NCBI GenBank assembly: GCA_014529385.2
Contig: CM043964.1
Location: forward strand, 109,855,587 to 109,919,586
Length of the DNA stretch: 64,000 nt
Direction of reading: 5' to 3'
DNA from: Adiantum capillus-veneris
Taxonomy: Eukaryota; Streptophyta; Polypodiopsida; Polypodiales; Pteridaceae
Under the pieces are notes generated by a model. That model saw only the letters and a list, made by a program, of their open reading frames with translations. It had not been told where the DNA came from and ran no database searches. Below are positions 1 through 10,689 of this stretch, in pieces; the first letter of the stretch is position 1; each line of letters opens with the position of its first letter. A program made the position numbers and the translations under genes.

Positions 1-30
1 GGTGATTACAATTCTTTCAAGAGGGGGATA
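1..30 (+). mobile_element. gypsy-1: 3' end of internal region with polypurine tract
   Basis: The end of a Ty3/gypsy internal region enters from outside the window. The purine-rich run at about 20-30 (AGAGGGGGATA) directly precedes an LTR start TGTCACAAAC at 31. The same arrangement occurs at 11851-11863 in gypsy-2 (AAGAGGGGGGTA then TGTCACAAAG), and the preceding bases are also similar (GATTACAATTCTTTC here, CAATTACAATGCTTTC there). A polypurine tract primes plus-strand synthesis, so the LTR that follows is a 3' LTR and the body of gypsy-1 lies to the left of position 1. Confidence 0.8.
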
Positions 31-63
31 TGTCACAAACTGGTGACGTTGCACGCCCCCGAA
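31..63 (+). repeat. gypsy-1 3' LTR, first fragment
   Basis: The LTR begins TGTCACAAACTGGTGACG, very close to the gypsy-2 LTR start. After about 33 bp it is broken by LINE DNA. The remainder of the LTR resumes at 14437. The last about 24 bp (40-63) is the left copy of the target motif, diverged from the right copy at 14437-14462. The two LTR pieces together (about 33 + 513 bp, less the shared motif) give roughly the 543-551 bp expected from gypsy-2. Confidence 0.8.
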
Positions 64-2280
64 CACACACACACTTTTTTCTTTTTTGTAAATCTGCTTT
101 GATTAATTTACAAGTGGGAAACCTCAAAGCGAGGAAAACCCATGAAAAGAAAGGGATACAAAAGACGGAGCACTATGAGGCTCCGAAGGCTAGAAACAGT
201 CAAAGTAAATCTTGTAGGCATCAAGAGTGATGTCTCCAGCTTCATAGGCAAAATGCAGCGCTTGACCAAGAGATAATTTGAAATAGGGAAAGGGATCAAC
301 AAAAGTGCCCTGGAACATTAAGGAGTTCCTATGATGCCAGATGGCCCACATAGTCCAAAATCTGACCCAGGTGAAGAAGACCGCAAACTGAGATTGTGGT
401 GACCAAAGCACCCCAAAAAGCCAAAATCGTCTGTGAAAAGAGCCGGAAGGAAAACCTAGTCGAAGAGCAGTCAACACTTGCCGAATGAAGGCTCTGGAGT
501 GACGACAACACCACAGCAAGTGTGGCACGGTCTCCTCAGCTTCAAGGCATCTGGGGCAGCGGGAAGGCGCAATATACCGAGCATGCAACACATTGCCAAC
601 AGGTAGAGCTCCCACCAAGCACCGCCACAAGAAAACACGTTCCTTCAAAGGCAGATGACTCTGCCAAATGCGAGACAATGCGTGTTGCCACCACAAGGAT
701 GACTCGGAAAGCGATTACAGCTGATTACCCCGATGCACAATCCATACATCAGACTGAAGGATGGCATAGACACTGGCAGCTGAGATGCAGTCCAATCTGG
801 TAGTAGCCAGATTCCAATCAGAGAAGCGAGAGTCCACATCCAGAGGAGGAATAGGTGAATGAGCAGCAAGCATCCTTTGAATCTCCCGCCAGAGAAGAAT
901 AGTGAAGGCCCAACCGAAAGCGGGAGACGGCATCAGCAAAAGAAAGAATATAACCCGACTCATCAACCACCTGATGCACCCGGAAGATTCCTTTTTGGGA
1001 AAGAAAATACGCTTGGCGAGGAGACCGTTGAACCAAAGTCGAAGCAAAACCTACTCCAATGCAGACTCTCCAGGCGAAGAGAGTTACCCCCAGAGGATTG
1101 TCGACCATCCCAAGCCAAATGCGAAGTGACAACCTTCCAATCAACAATTAGAGGAGAAGTAATGGACATCCAGGAATGTGTCCTTCAAGCTTCCCAAAAA
1201 CAACATCCCAATAAGTCGGTTTCCAACGACCAAAAGAAGGGGTGACAATGTGCACACACAAATGTGTGACCATGAGAGCCCAGGGTTGCTGCTGCTCCAC
1301 CAAAACTGGCAACAACATAGCTTTCCGAGCCAGAAGATGACGTCTCAAGTCCAAAATATTCAACCCTCCTAGTCGCTTGGGAGAACACAGCTTGTCCATA
1401 GATAGAAGCCAAAGGCCCCTCTTGCTAGACGAAATCCGCCAAAAATGCTCTAAAATATTGGACATGAGGGATTGCAAGCGCAACCGAGGCCAGGATAACA
1501 AAGGCAAGTAAAACTGCACATAAGCCACAAGGATGTATTGGACAATCCTGAGACGCACATGAAGTGGCCACGTGGACAATTTCCAATAATTCAACTTGAA
1601 ATGCAGACGTTGGATCACCCAATCCAGTTTCTACATAGCCGATACATTCCAACCCAGTGGATAACCCAAATGGCGAACCAGAACATGTGGAGGAACAATC
1701 TCCTCACGCCACAATATCTTATGCCAGTCACACTCTTTCAAAGGCAATAGCTTGGATTTGCAAAAGTTAACTTTTGAGACCTGCTGCCAATCCAAATAAG
1801 TGAAGAGTATGCATAATCTGTTGCACATCATCATAGTTATTACGAGGCATGAACAAAGGGTCATCCGCATAAGCCTGACTAGCAAACTGTCGACCAGAAA
1901 GTAAAGTGAGGCCATGTAGCCCACTAGTGGAGGTCAAGGAATCCAAATACATAAACAAGGGATGAGAAGCGATCGCATAAACCAAAGCACTCAGAGGGCA
2001 GCCCTACCTTACCGACCGTCCCAAAATCCAAGATTCTGTGAGAAAACCATCCTGCAAGCCTGCAGAAGTACTGTATGCATACAAGAAAAACACGACACGG
2101 GATAGCCTAGGCCCAAAGCCCAACCGTCTCATGGTATCCGCAATGTAATCCCAAAGAACAGTATCAAATGCCTTTTCAATGTCGACCTACATGATTAAAA
2201 AATCCTGTCGAGTATATTTTGCATACTCCATACCAATGATGACATTCGGATTATCAGTAATTTGACGTCGCGGAATGAAG
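64..2280 (-). mobile_element. LINE-A: 5'-truncated L1-type retrotransposon (minus strand)
   Basis: Read on the minus strand, this is homologous to LINE-B from its position 5690 to its end. It starts in the RT domain (homology begins at 2280, corresponding to CTTCATTCCG), continues through the YADD active site (about 1870) and the C-terminal zinc-binding region (190-696), and ends in a poly(A) tract (75-87 on the plus strand, T6CT6) followed by a GT run. The frame is broken. Frameshifts lie near 905, 1085, 1160 and 1780. Stops lie near 1631 (Lys in LINE-B) and 715 (Trp in LINE-B). Relative to LINE-B it lacks 14 bp near 2000, between two CAGGGCTG-like repeats. It is a dead 5'-truncated insertion, older or more decayed than LINE-B. 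Confidence 0.9.
190..696 (-). pseudogene. LINE-A ORF2 C-terminus with reverse-transcriptase zinc-binding domain (zf-RVT)
   Basis: This is the longest open piece of LINE-A. It encodes the plant L1 C-terminal domain with W-rich segments, a CPRC pair followed by HLLWCC, and ends in the IYFDCF terminus. The same domain in LINE-B lies at about 13790-14289. In plant L1 elements this region follows the RT and is thought to bind nucleic acid. It has no start of its own; the first Met is internal. LINE-A keeps TGG (Trp) at two positions where LINE-B has TAG, so LINE-A documents the ancestral codons. Confidence 0.85.
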
Positions 2281-2300
2281 GGCCTGCTACCACGTCAGGA
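2281..2300 (-). repeat. Inverted copy of the gypsy-1 LTR target motif between the two LINEs
   Basis: The sequence GGCCTGCTACCACGTCA is the reverse complement of the motif at 14439-14455 (TGACGTGG...GGCC) in the gypsy-1 LTR. A related direct copy lies at 40-63. It sits exactly between the truncated 5' end of LINE-A and the GT-rich start of LINE-B. It therefore belongs to the history of the insertion and not to the LINE itself. Confidence 0.8.
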
Positions 2301-2670
2301 GTGTGTGTGTGTGTGCACGCGCGTGCAGTGTGTGTGGTGTGTGGCATCACAGCCGCCTTGCATGTGTGTGTGTGTCTATGTCGAGTGCGTGTGTGTGTAC
2401 GCTTGTGGGGGATTTGGGTGTGTGGTGAATCCTTCGGCCTCGTCTGTCGCGCGACTCTGTTCTGCACAACATCTACCCTGTGCAGACCCTTCGAAGCGCG
2501 TCGGGGGTGGAAGTTTGATTTCGCGTGCACGCGGTCCTTCCGTCGTCTTGTGTGCGAGAGAGGGGTGTGTTTTTGTACAGCTAGCTGGTGTGTGTGTCTG
2601 CTTGTGTATATAGCAGTCATATATCAAAAACTCCCAAAAAAAGAAGAGAGTGTGTGTGTGAGAGCTTCGC
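2301..2670 (+). other. LINE-B 5' leader, GT-rich
   Basis: This leader precedes ORF1 and is dominated by imperfect (GT)n runs (2301-2318, 2330-2345, 2360-2400, 2590-2600, 2650-2660). No ORF in it resembles a known protein; the long open frames come from the low-complexity sequence. It presumably contains the internal promoter of the element, but I see no recognisable promoter motif. Confidence 0.5.
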
Positions 2671-3934
2671 ATGGATTCCACTGATCAGTGCATGGATTCC
2701 ACTGATCAGTGTATATATAAGCGTCGGAAAGCCATGGAAACTTCGGAGATGGATGCTTTGAGTCTTATCAAAGAATGTTTGCATGAGGACTTCGAGGATG
2801 CACGTCAAGCCTGGGAAGGATCTGCTCCTGTTATAGAAGTGCGCATCCCTATACAGGAGCTCATGGATCCTGCTGCTCAATATGCACTTAACGCTGTGAT
2901 TCTTTTTTTCCCCGGTCGAATGCCTATTGCTCAAGATGTAGGCCAATGGGTTGATTTCCTGCTCAAACGGCAAGCAATCCGAGGGGTTTACTTTGGTGCA
3001 CGAGGGTTCTACGAAGTCTTGCTGGCTGACATGGATGCTCGGGATGCTCTGCTTGAAATGTCTCCTCTTTTCTTCAATACGCAGATGACTCATGTGCTGC
3101 CCTGGGCTCTTACACAAGGACTATCAGAGTCTCATTCGTCACAAGTGTCCCGTCTGGGTTAAGGTGGTCGACTTTCCTCGCACTTGGCGTCATTTTCTTC
3201 CTTTGTTGGCTGCTCAGTTTGGCAAAGTCATTTGCCCTCCTAAGCTGGAGGCAAACACAAACCGTTTTTGTATTTTGCGGGACACGGATATCCCCACACC
3301 AGTGAGTATTTCGATCGATTCTAGGGATACAATGGTTGGAAAGCCCCCTTTTAAGCTTAAATGGGGCAAGTTTGCCAATTCTTGCTTCCGATGTGGCAAA
3401 TTTGGTCATATGCAGTCCGAATGTCCGGAACCAAATCTACAACCACCTCCTTCAGCCGTCCCTGCTCCTCAACCTCGCTCGCCTTCGGAACCTTCTACTG
3501 AGATTCAAACTAAAGGAGTTTCAACCTCCTCCCCCTCAACTGGGGCCATTAAAGGAAAGGGGAAACAAGTACAATTGTCTGCACTTATTGCTTCTCCAAA
3601 TATTAAAGACAAGGGAAAAGAACAGGTTTCGACCTCTCAAACTTGGATAGTGCCCAAGAAACCAATCAAAGCTGCTACACCTTGTGTTCCGGCATCTTCT
3701 CGTAATTATGTGCCTCCCTTGAAGAATGTTGCTCAGAAAAAACTCCCTTGTAATGACAACACTTCTTTGGCTGAAGCTTGGGACAAGGTTGTTCGTTCTT
3801 ACGAGGAGGTTGTTACTGGAGAAGCTTCTTCATCGCAAGGTGCATTTCCTTTCAATTATCCAGGTCCAGGTATTGACCCACCTTCTCAGGCACCTTCAGT
3901 TGGGGAGGATGTGTCGATGGGCACTAGTACTTGA
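2671..3934 (+). pseudogene. LINE-B ORF1: DUF4283 + CCHC zinc-knuckle nucleic-acid-binding protein, frameshifted
   Basis: This encodes the L1 ORF1 protein, which coats LINE RNA in the ribonucleoprotein particle. The first frame (2671-about 3117) gives a DUF4283-like domain with the segment GVYFGARGFYEVLL. The second frame (about 3119-3934) continues with CPVWVKVVDFP, then a CCHC knuckle (CFRCGKFGHMQSEC, about 3387-3428) and a Pro/Ser-rich tail. The two frames join if one G in the AAGGAC run at about 3117-3119 is an insertion. The N-terminus has a 21-bp tandem duplication (2671-2712, MDSTDQC twice), so the start could be at 2671 or 2692. ORF1 ends 24 bp before the first ATG of ORF2, typical of bicistronic plant L1s. 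Confidence 0.85.
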
Positions 3935-3957
3935 GTTTTATTCTCCCCTTTCTTTCC

Positions 3958-5923
3958 ATGTTTTCTCGTCCATTGTATATACCATATAGAATGCATAGTT
4001 CTTTGAATTGCATCTCCTATAATGTGCGTGGGTTATGCAATCACGACAAGTGTCGGCTTACCTGGCACTATGTACATACATGTAAAGCAGACATTGTGGT
4101 TCTTCAAGAGCATAATCAGCATCAATTTGCAGGACAGACTTCTTACTTTGCGGGCTACTGGATAGCTTATGCAGGATCAGCTGGCCATTCTAGAGTGCTT
4201 ATGCTTGTTCGACATGAACTCTTCCCGACCTTGGTCTTTAATGACCCAGCTGGGCGATGGATGGTCATCCAATGTATTGTTAATGGAGAAGTTTTCGAAT
4301 TTGGAGGATTATATGCATACACAGCTTTTGTAGATAGAGCACGGTTGTGGAGTGCTATCTCTTCTTATTGTTGGCGTTCCAATGCCTTTCTCTGCGGGGA
4401 TTTTAATAATGCACCAAACCTTGCGGATAATACTACTAGCCATTCTCACATGCTTCATATGGAGCGGCAATCTTGGGACCAATTCATGTCGACCTGTAAT
4501 GGGCTTGATTTGTGGCCCTTTTTGCATGCGCCTGATCCAGGCTTTACTTTTCAGCACAATGTTCAATCCATGTATCGCGCTCGACTGGATCGCTGGTATC
4601 TTTTTCACATGCAACAATATGATGACTTTGTATGCGAGATGACGATTGATTATGCTATGTGTCTCTCAGATCATTTTCCTGTACGCTTGAAACTTCGTTT
4701 TGGCTCTTTTGATGTCAATGATCGCCTACCCAAGAAAAGACTTCTACATGTCAATAATGCTCATCTCAAGCATGAGCCTTTTCGCACTATGATTGTGAAT
4801 ATCATCCCGCCTTTGCTATCCCAAATGTTTGTTGACTTGGACATAGCATGGTTTCGTTTTGTTATGCGTGTTCAATCAGTTATACAGGATTATGGCAGGG
4901 ATTATTTGTCACAATTAAGGGAACAGGTTAACAAGGCAAAGGATGCTTGTAGCCGCTTAAAGCACTTGGCTAATCATTCTTCTCTTGCTGATGCTCAAAT
5001 GACTGAGTTGTTCTCTGCTCGTGCAATCTTAAGGCACAATGATGAGAGGAAATTGGCCAAATGGCAGACTCGAGCTCGTCAACAGGCTTTTGCAAATAAA
5101 GGATGTGCTTCTAAACAATTCTTTAAGCATTTGCATCACTCGAGGCAGTCTCAAGCTATACAGAGAGTTAAATTACCGTCAGGGAAGTGGACCTCCACTC
5201 TTCGAGAGCTAGCACTAGCCCTACGCTCTCATTATGGCAAGATTTTTGAGGCCCCTTCTTCTCCCACAAGAGAAGCTCGCCAAGCGCGTCACATGTTTCT
5301 ATCGCATGTTCCTTCCATTCTCTCGTTGCGGCAGGCTCAAGACTTGGAAGCTGTTTTCACTGAGTCGGAATTGTATGCCAGCTTGCTTGATTTAGGTCGA
5401 TGGAGAGCTCCTGGTTGGGATGGTCTCTCTGTGGAATTCTTCTTGTCTTTTTGGGATTATTTTAAGTTGCCTCTATTATTCATGATAAATACAGCTTGGG
5501 AACAACACGAATTACCCTCCTCTTGGAAAGAAGGTTTGCTCAAGCTGATCCCTAACCATGCATTGTGTGAAGAATTTTCACATTGGCGGCCTATTACACT
5601 TATACCTGTGGTATATAAATTAATGGCAAAAATGCTTGCTAACCGACTCAAATGCTTTCTGCATGAAGGCTTGCATCAATCTCAATACGGCTTCATTCCG
5701 AGACGTCAAATTACTGATAACCTCGCAAATGTCATTGTTGGTATGGAATATGCAAAATATAATGCACAGGATGTATTAGTCATGCAGGTTGACATTGAAA
5801 AGGCATTCAATACTGTTCTTTGGGATTACATTGCGAATACCATGCGACATTTGGGCTTTGGGCCTAGGCTATCCCATGTCGTGCTTTTCTTGTATGCAAA
5901 ACAGTACTTCTGGAGGCTTGCTG
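3958..5923 (+). pseudogene. LINE-B ORF2, first part: APE-type endonuclease and N-terminal half of reverse transcriptase
   Basis: This encodes the enzyme that nicks the target and copies LINE RNA there. I take the ATG at 3958 as start (3991 is also possible); an upstream in-frame TTG at 3931 is not credible. The endonuclease covers residues 15-245. Landmarks are ISYNVRG, LQEH (Glu51), CGDFNNAPN (Asp148, Asn150) and LSDHFPV (Asp238, His239). The RT begins about residue 470, with WRPITLIPVVYK, QYGFIPRRQ and the first catalytic Asp in QVDIEKAF (codon at 5791). At 5923 the gene is split by gypsy-2 and resumes at 12406. The open frame runs into the LTR to a stop at 5980-5982, which is not part of the protein. 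Confidence 0.9.
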
Positions 5924-6474
5924 TGTCACAAAGTGATGACGTGGCGGACAGCAGAAACCCTAATTTCTGCCAAAAACCCTAAAATTCCTGCAAACCCTAA
6001 TTTTTGCCAGAAACCCTAAATTCTGGAAATCGTAGGCGGATTATTATAAAATAAAAAAATAAAAAAAAGGAAAATGATGAGCGACGCGAATTTTGCTTTT
6101 GCTTTTTTTTTTAAAAAAAAAAGAGAAAAGACTCTCTAAGAGAGAGAGAGAACTGATGCTTTTGATTTTAAAAGCTTTTGGGGCTTTGCTTTTGGGAATC
6201 CCTTGTAACCTTTAAATTAGTGGTGAGGGCCTCACTTCTCAGGGCATCTGGACGCAGAGTCTGAGAGTGAAACCCTAACCGCTCTCTTGTACTTTGATGA
6301 TTGATTAATATAAAAAGAAATACCGAAAGGGGCGCTAGTCTTTGGGGCCAATATCTCTAGGCACGGAACTCCGCCGGGCCAGTGCAAATCTATTGTGATC
6401 TGTGAATTGTTTTGAAGTGGTTATTTGGTGCTGTCGCGGTTGATTCTTGACTTGGAGTGTCCAAGTCTGTTACA
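5924..6474 (+). repeat. gypsy-2 5' LTR
   Basis: It begins TGTCACAAAG and ends GTCTGTTACA. The first 100 bp contains four telobox motifs AAACCCTAA at 5955, 5974, 5992 and 6011, and a fifth lies at 6270. An A/T run with TATAAAATAAAA near 6046 could serve as a TATA region. Compared with the 3' LTR it has small A-run and T-run length changes and several transitions. Confidence 0.95.
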
Positions 6475-6475
6475 G

Positions 6476-6487
6476 TGGTATCAGAGC
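6476..6487 (+). other. gypsy-2 primer-binding site (initiator Met tRNA)
   Basis: TGGTATCAGAGC, one base after the LTR end, is the standard plant tRNA-iMet primer-binding sequence used to start minus-strand DNA. Confidence 0.95.
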
Positions 6488-6545
6488 ACGGCCGATTTCT
6501 CTTCTACGGGAAATCCGATCCCCGAATTTTTTTTCTGCGGCACCT

Positions 6546-8089
6546 ATGGCTTCAGGCAATGATCAGTCGACTCCCTCTGCATCTGGAGATGCGGGCTGGG
6601 ATCACAACGAAGATTCAGACAGAGAGATGGCCCGCCTCGGCCTACTCAGGCGGAGCAAAGAGAGATGGAGCGTCGTCAATTGATTGGCGATGCAACAAAG
6701 ATGATGCTCAATTTTGCCAAGGACCCGAAGATGGCAAAATATATGAACCAGACCTCTTTGAAAGAGGTACAGATGGAGTGGCAGAGAACCACAACACCAC
6801 TCCCGAAACCCGCTCTCAAGAAACCTTCTGCCTCCAAGAAAATATACGGAGCAGGAACTGGAGAACGTGGTTGATGCACGGATTGCTCAGCTTTTCGACG
6901 TGCAAAAGAAAGACAAAAAGCACGGCAAAAAGCAGCAGAAAGGCACTGACTTCCCGGGATATTTGGGTCGTCGGTTGACATTTGACAAGGCAAAGAAACG
7001 GAAGAAGCGTGTTCGATTTGAAGGAGTACCCAGTTCTTCTTCTTCTTCTTCTGACAGTTCTTCTAGCTCCTCGGATTAGAGCGAAGAAGACAAAAAAAGC
7101 AAAAAGCGAAGCAAGATACAAAGCTTCGGAAAGGACAAGAAAAAGGCAAAGAAGGCTACATCTCGCCCATAGACTGACAGTTCTACTGAGGACTCGTCTA
7201 CAGACAGCTCAGATTCCGATGACGGAAAGTTTTATGCGAACAAGAAGAATTTTTTACAAGGCCAACCAGTATGACTTTCTCGAAGATAAAAGCAAGAAAG
7301 TCTGAGAGTTTAAGGAAGGTGGCCACTCGATCAAGTTTGATACTTTTCAGGATACTCAGATGCTTCGAAGGCTTTGTCTTTTATACAGCAGTTTGACATC
7401 GCTTTCGCGGGAGGACGCTATTCAGAGCACTCCAAGATTCGGAGAGCTGCCTCTTACTCTAAGGGGAATGCTCGTACTTGGTGGTCCATGCTTCTATTAA
7501 GCAAGACTGTGCCAATTACATGGCTGAAATTCAAGAGGCTTTTTATTTCTTCTTGGTTGACTCAAGAGCTTGAGCGAGATGATGACCAAGAGCGATACAG
7601 TTAATTCTTATTGTGAAAGATTCTGGAGCTCTTTTCTACCCCGCCTCTTCATTCAAGAAGATCTCGTTCAGAGAACAGATTGAGCGGTTTACCTTGGGTT
7701 TACCTACAGAGATCCGAAATCACTGCTTGGAACAGAAGTCAACTTGTGTTCAGGAGTTGATGAGTCGTGCGAAGCGGGGCTTTGCCATTCACTCTGGCAG
7801 TCTGACCTACCCCACAAATGAGGCCATGACACAACGAGCCGAACAGACTTCTGGGAATGAAAGTAGAATGAAAAAGAGCAACCCAGAGAAAAAAAAGGAT
7901 GCACGACCCAAGCTTACTCCTGAGGAGAGAGCTCGCTTCATCAGAGAGGGGAAGTGCTTTGGATGCGGGGAACATGGACATATTTCCGCGAAGTGCCCTG
8001 ATAAGGCACAGAAAGAACAGAATGATAAAGACGACGACAGGTCTGAGAGTTCGAGAGCAGCTGAGGAATGTGGCAGAAAAGGCAGATAG
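6546..8089 (+). pseudogene. gypsy-2 gag (capsid/nucleocapsid), multiply broken
   Basis: The start is ATGGCTTCAGGC at 6546, 59 bp after the PBS. Pieces in different frames are 6546-6683, 6665-6874, 6867-7079 (Lys-rich, then a Ser run), 7374-7604 (retrotrans_gag-like, with the Trp pair in ARTWWSML) and 7613-8089. The last piece has a CCHC knuckle CFGCGEHGHISAKC at 7955-7996. At least four frameshifts or stops separate the pieces, including a TAG at 7077-7079 directly after the Ser/Asp-rich tract. Gag would form the virus-like particle and bind genomic RNA through the knuckle. Confidence 0.85.
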
Positions 8090-8139
8090 AAAAGCAGAAC
8101 TGGTACCACATGGCGTGGGACCTGCACCGAATCTAATGA

Positions 8140-8590
8140 ATGAAAGTACAAACTTTGCCGCTTTCGGGGCAAAGTGAAGGATCAGGAAACTCTTTTGAAG
8201 GAGCCAAGGCCAACTTCTTTTCACTTGGAATTGGCGGCTCGATTTGGAACTACGCCCGACAGACTGACGCCACAGGCGGAAGTAGTTCAACCGGCACCCG
8301 GATGGGATGTTGCCATTACACCGAGCATTGGCAAACTTCGTTTGCAATGACAGGGGTGTTCAAGGCACGCGAGTGACGTTCTACTCGGGATCCCTTGGTA
8401 CCACAAGAACTACGCCGTGGTTGACTACCGGGCCGAGAAAGCGACTTTGATAAATGAAGGGCTTAGAGATTGTACTTGATGAACTTCAGTTTTCTTACTC
8501 ATTCTTTTGGGAGAACTGAACGATGGATAAAGGTTGAATATGTTTTGACCTGAAGAAAAGAACGCCAAGATTTTTTTCTCCACGCTCATG
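8140..8590 (+). pseudogene. gypsy-2 aspartic protease region, remnant
   Basis: Only the C-terminal signature is clear: DVLLGIPWYHKNYAVVDYR encoded at about 8375-8431, matching the DVILGMDWL...IDC block that ends Ty3 proteases. The expected D-S/T-G active-site segment is not visible between 8100 and 8370, where the frame changes. I infer a broken protease. Confidence 0.6.
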
Positions 8591-8594
8591 CCGA

Positions 8595-9770
8595 TTGCTT
8601 TTGAGAGGGCCTGAAGATCATACCATTGATCTGATATCTGGAATCACGCCACCGAATCGGCCACCTTATTGTGTGAGCCGAGTACAGAATGAAAAGATTA
8701 TGAACCCAGTGAAAGACCTCTTGGAAAAGGGTCTTGCCCAGCCTAGTACTTCACCGTATTGCTCTCCAGTGTTGGTTTTGAAGAAAGACGGATCTTGGAG
8801 AATGTGCATCGATTATAGCACTCTCAACGAAATCACCATCAAGAACAGATTTCCGATTCCTAGGATCGATGATATACTCGACAGGTTACAGGGATCCTCG
8901 TGCTTTAGCAGGATTGACTTGAAGAGTGGATATCATCAGATCAGGATAGCGCCAGGAGATGTCTACAAGACAGCTTTTCGGACGACTTTTGGGTTATTTG
9001 AGTTTTTGGTGATGCCTTTTGGCTTAACCAATGCTCCTGCGACATTTAACCGGATGATGGATAGGATTTTTCGAGAGTACAGGCTATTTGTTGGCACTTT
9101 CTTTGACGACATCATTGTTTTCTCGAAGAATGAGGCAGAACACAGAGATCATCTGCTTCAAGTCTTTCAGGCATTACGAGATCACACGCTAGTGATTAAT
9201 GCAAAAAAAAAAGTGAATTTTTTCCTACCAGAGATACACTTTTTGGGACACATTGTGTCAGCAGCAGGAGTGCAAATGGACCCGGCCAAGATAGAGACTA
9301 TCCGTGATTGGCCCGATTTGAGGAATGTCCATAAAGTTGGAAGCTTCTTGGGACTGTGTTCGTACTACAGGCGGTTCATACGAAAGTTTGCAGAGGTTGC
9401 TTCCCCTTTGCATACCTTGACACAGAAAGGAGTACCTTTTTCGTGGGGACCCACAGAGGTGACTGCCTTTCGGACATTGAAAGAGAAATTGACTACGGGA
9501 CCTATTTTGACTTTGCCGGACTTGCAGAAGTCATTTGAAGTATATTGTGATGCTTGTGGTCGCAGTCTGGGTGCGGTCTTGATGCAAGAAGGCCATGTCA
9601 TAGCTTACGAGAGCCGTTTGTTCTCTAGGCCGGAGATGACAGCACAGATCTATGGGAAAGAGCTTTTGGCTGTTATCCACGCTCTTGCTCAGTGGCGGCA
9701 TTACCTACTCGGAGCGGACTTCACTGTCTTTACAGACCATCAGCGTTGGCGCTACTACTTCTTGTCATAG
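8595..9770 (+). pseudogene. gypsy-2 reverse transcriptase-RNase H
   Basis: This is the longest intact pol segment (391 codons; the first codon is TTG, so this is part of a polyprotein). The RT has SPVLVLKKDGSWRMCIDY (57-74), FSRIDLKSGYHQ (Asp108), MPFGLTNAPATF and the catalytic FFDD at 169-172. The connection contains FLGLCSYYRRFI. RNase H has YCDACGRSLGAVL (Asp319), YGKELLAV (Glu356) and FTDHQ (Asp381). The frame is lost at about 9745, where DHQ should continue into a L-R-Y stretch, truncating the RNase H C-terminus. All visible RT catalytic residues are kept. Confidence 0.92.
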
Positions 9771-10289
9771 AAGCAGCTTTCGGAAAAGCAGATGCGGTGG
9801 ACGAACATCTTGTCATAGTTCCACTTCCAGATCGTCCATGTGCACGGACAGAAGAATGTGGTGGCAGATGCTTTGTCCCGAAAACCGTTGGTTTTGGCTA
9901 TTTCCGCGATACATCATAGGAGCTTCGAGGATATGGTCGATCAGTGTGCCACAGATATAGATTTTGCAGATATTTTCACACGGATACGGGATGGGGAGAC
10001 AGTAGCTAGATACTCCCTTCGGGAAGGCTACTTGATGACAAAGACTATGTTGTGCGTTACACAGCCGTTGAGGGAAAAGGTTATAACTGATTGCCACTGT
10101 CCACCTTTTACGGGTCACCGCGGCATTGCTACCACCATGAAAGGGGTAGAGAGAGATTTCTTTTGGCAGAGACTGAAGAAGGATGTGGAAGAGTTTGTGC
10201 GCAGTTGCTTGGTATGCCAGAAGGTCAAGTTTGACAGGCATAAGGCACAGGGATTGTTACAGCCTTTACCCATACCCACCCGCCCCTAG
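9771..10289 (+). pseudogene. gypsy-2 RNase H end and integrase zinc-binding (H2C2) domain
   Basis: After the frameshift, the end of RNase H is still readable (VHGQKNVVADALSRKP, about 9838-9885). The open piece 9840-10289 continues to the integrase N-terminal zinc finger: His86, His93 (CHCPPFTGHRG), Cys123 and Cys126 (RSCLVCQKVK). The finger binds zinc and helps integrase multimerise. A TAG at 10287-10289 ends it directly before the catalytic core. Confidence 0.85.
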
Positions 10290-10689
10290 GAAAATATTGA
10301 AATGGATTTCAGTTTTTTTTATCTCCCGAGAATACAGAATGATCACGATGATTTTCCGATTACATGGCACGCCTGAGACGATTGTCTCCGACAGAGACCC
10401 CAGATTTATGAGTTTGTTTTGGAAGGAAATTTGGGAGAACATTGGCACGCGGTTGCAGTTCTCGTCATCATTCCACTTGCAGACTGACGGGCAATCTGAG
10501 ATTGCCAATTCAGTGATTTTAGATTTATTGAAGTCTTGTATCTCGCATCAGAAGACTCAATGGGAAAAGAACTTACCTTTGGTGGAATTTGCCTACAATA
10601 ACACGATACACTCTTCGACGGGGAAGACGCCATGTGAGATTGTTGAAAGTGCTGCAAAGGTTCCATCCTTCCTGAGCACGAAAGATTAG
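10290..10689 (+). pseudogene. gypsy-2 integrase core with internal deletion
   Basis: The core starts with ENIEMDF (first catalytic Asp, about 10293-10312) and within about 20 codons reaches MIFRLHGTPETIVSDRDPRF (second Asp, in SDRD), then TDGQSEIAN (Glu) and QWEKNLPLVEFAYNN. In the family about 60-70 residues normally separate the first and second Asp, so roughly 45-50 codons are missing. The deletion removes the centre of the RNase-H-like fold, so strand transfer would be impossible. Confidence 0.8.

Noticed and set aside
2195-2684. Long overlapping open frames on both strands across the LINE-B leader
   Set aside because: They are made of GT/AC low-complexity sequence (Cys/Val and Thr/His runs) and match no family.
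3931-3957. Upstream TTG start for LINE-B ORF2
   Set aside because: It overlaps the ORF1 stop and is not a credible eukaryotic start. The first ATG is at 3958, ahead of the conserved endonuclease.
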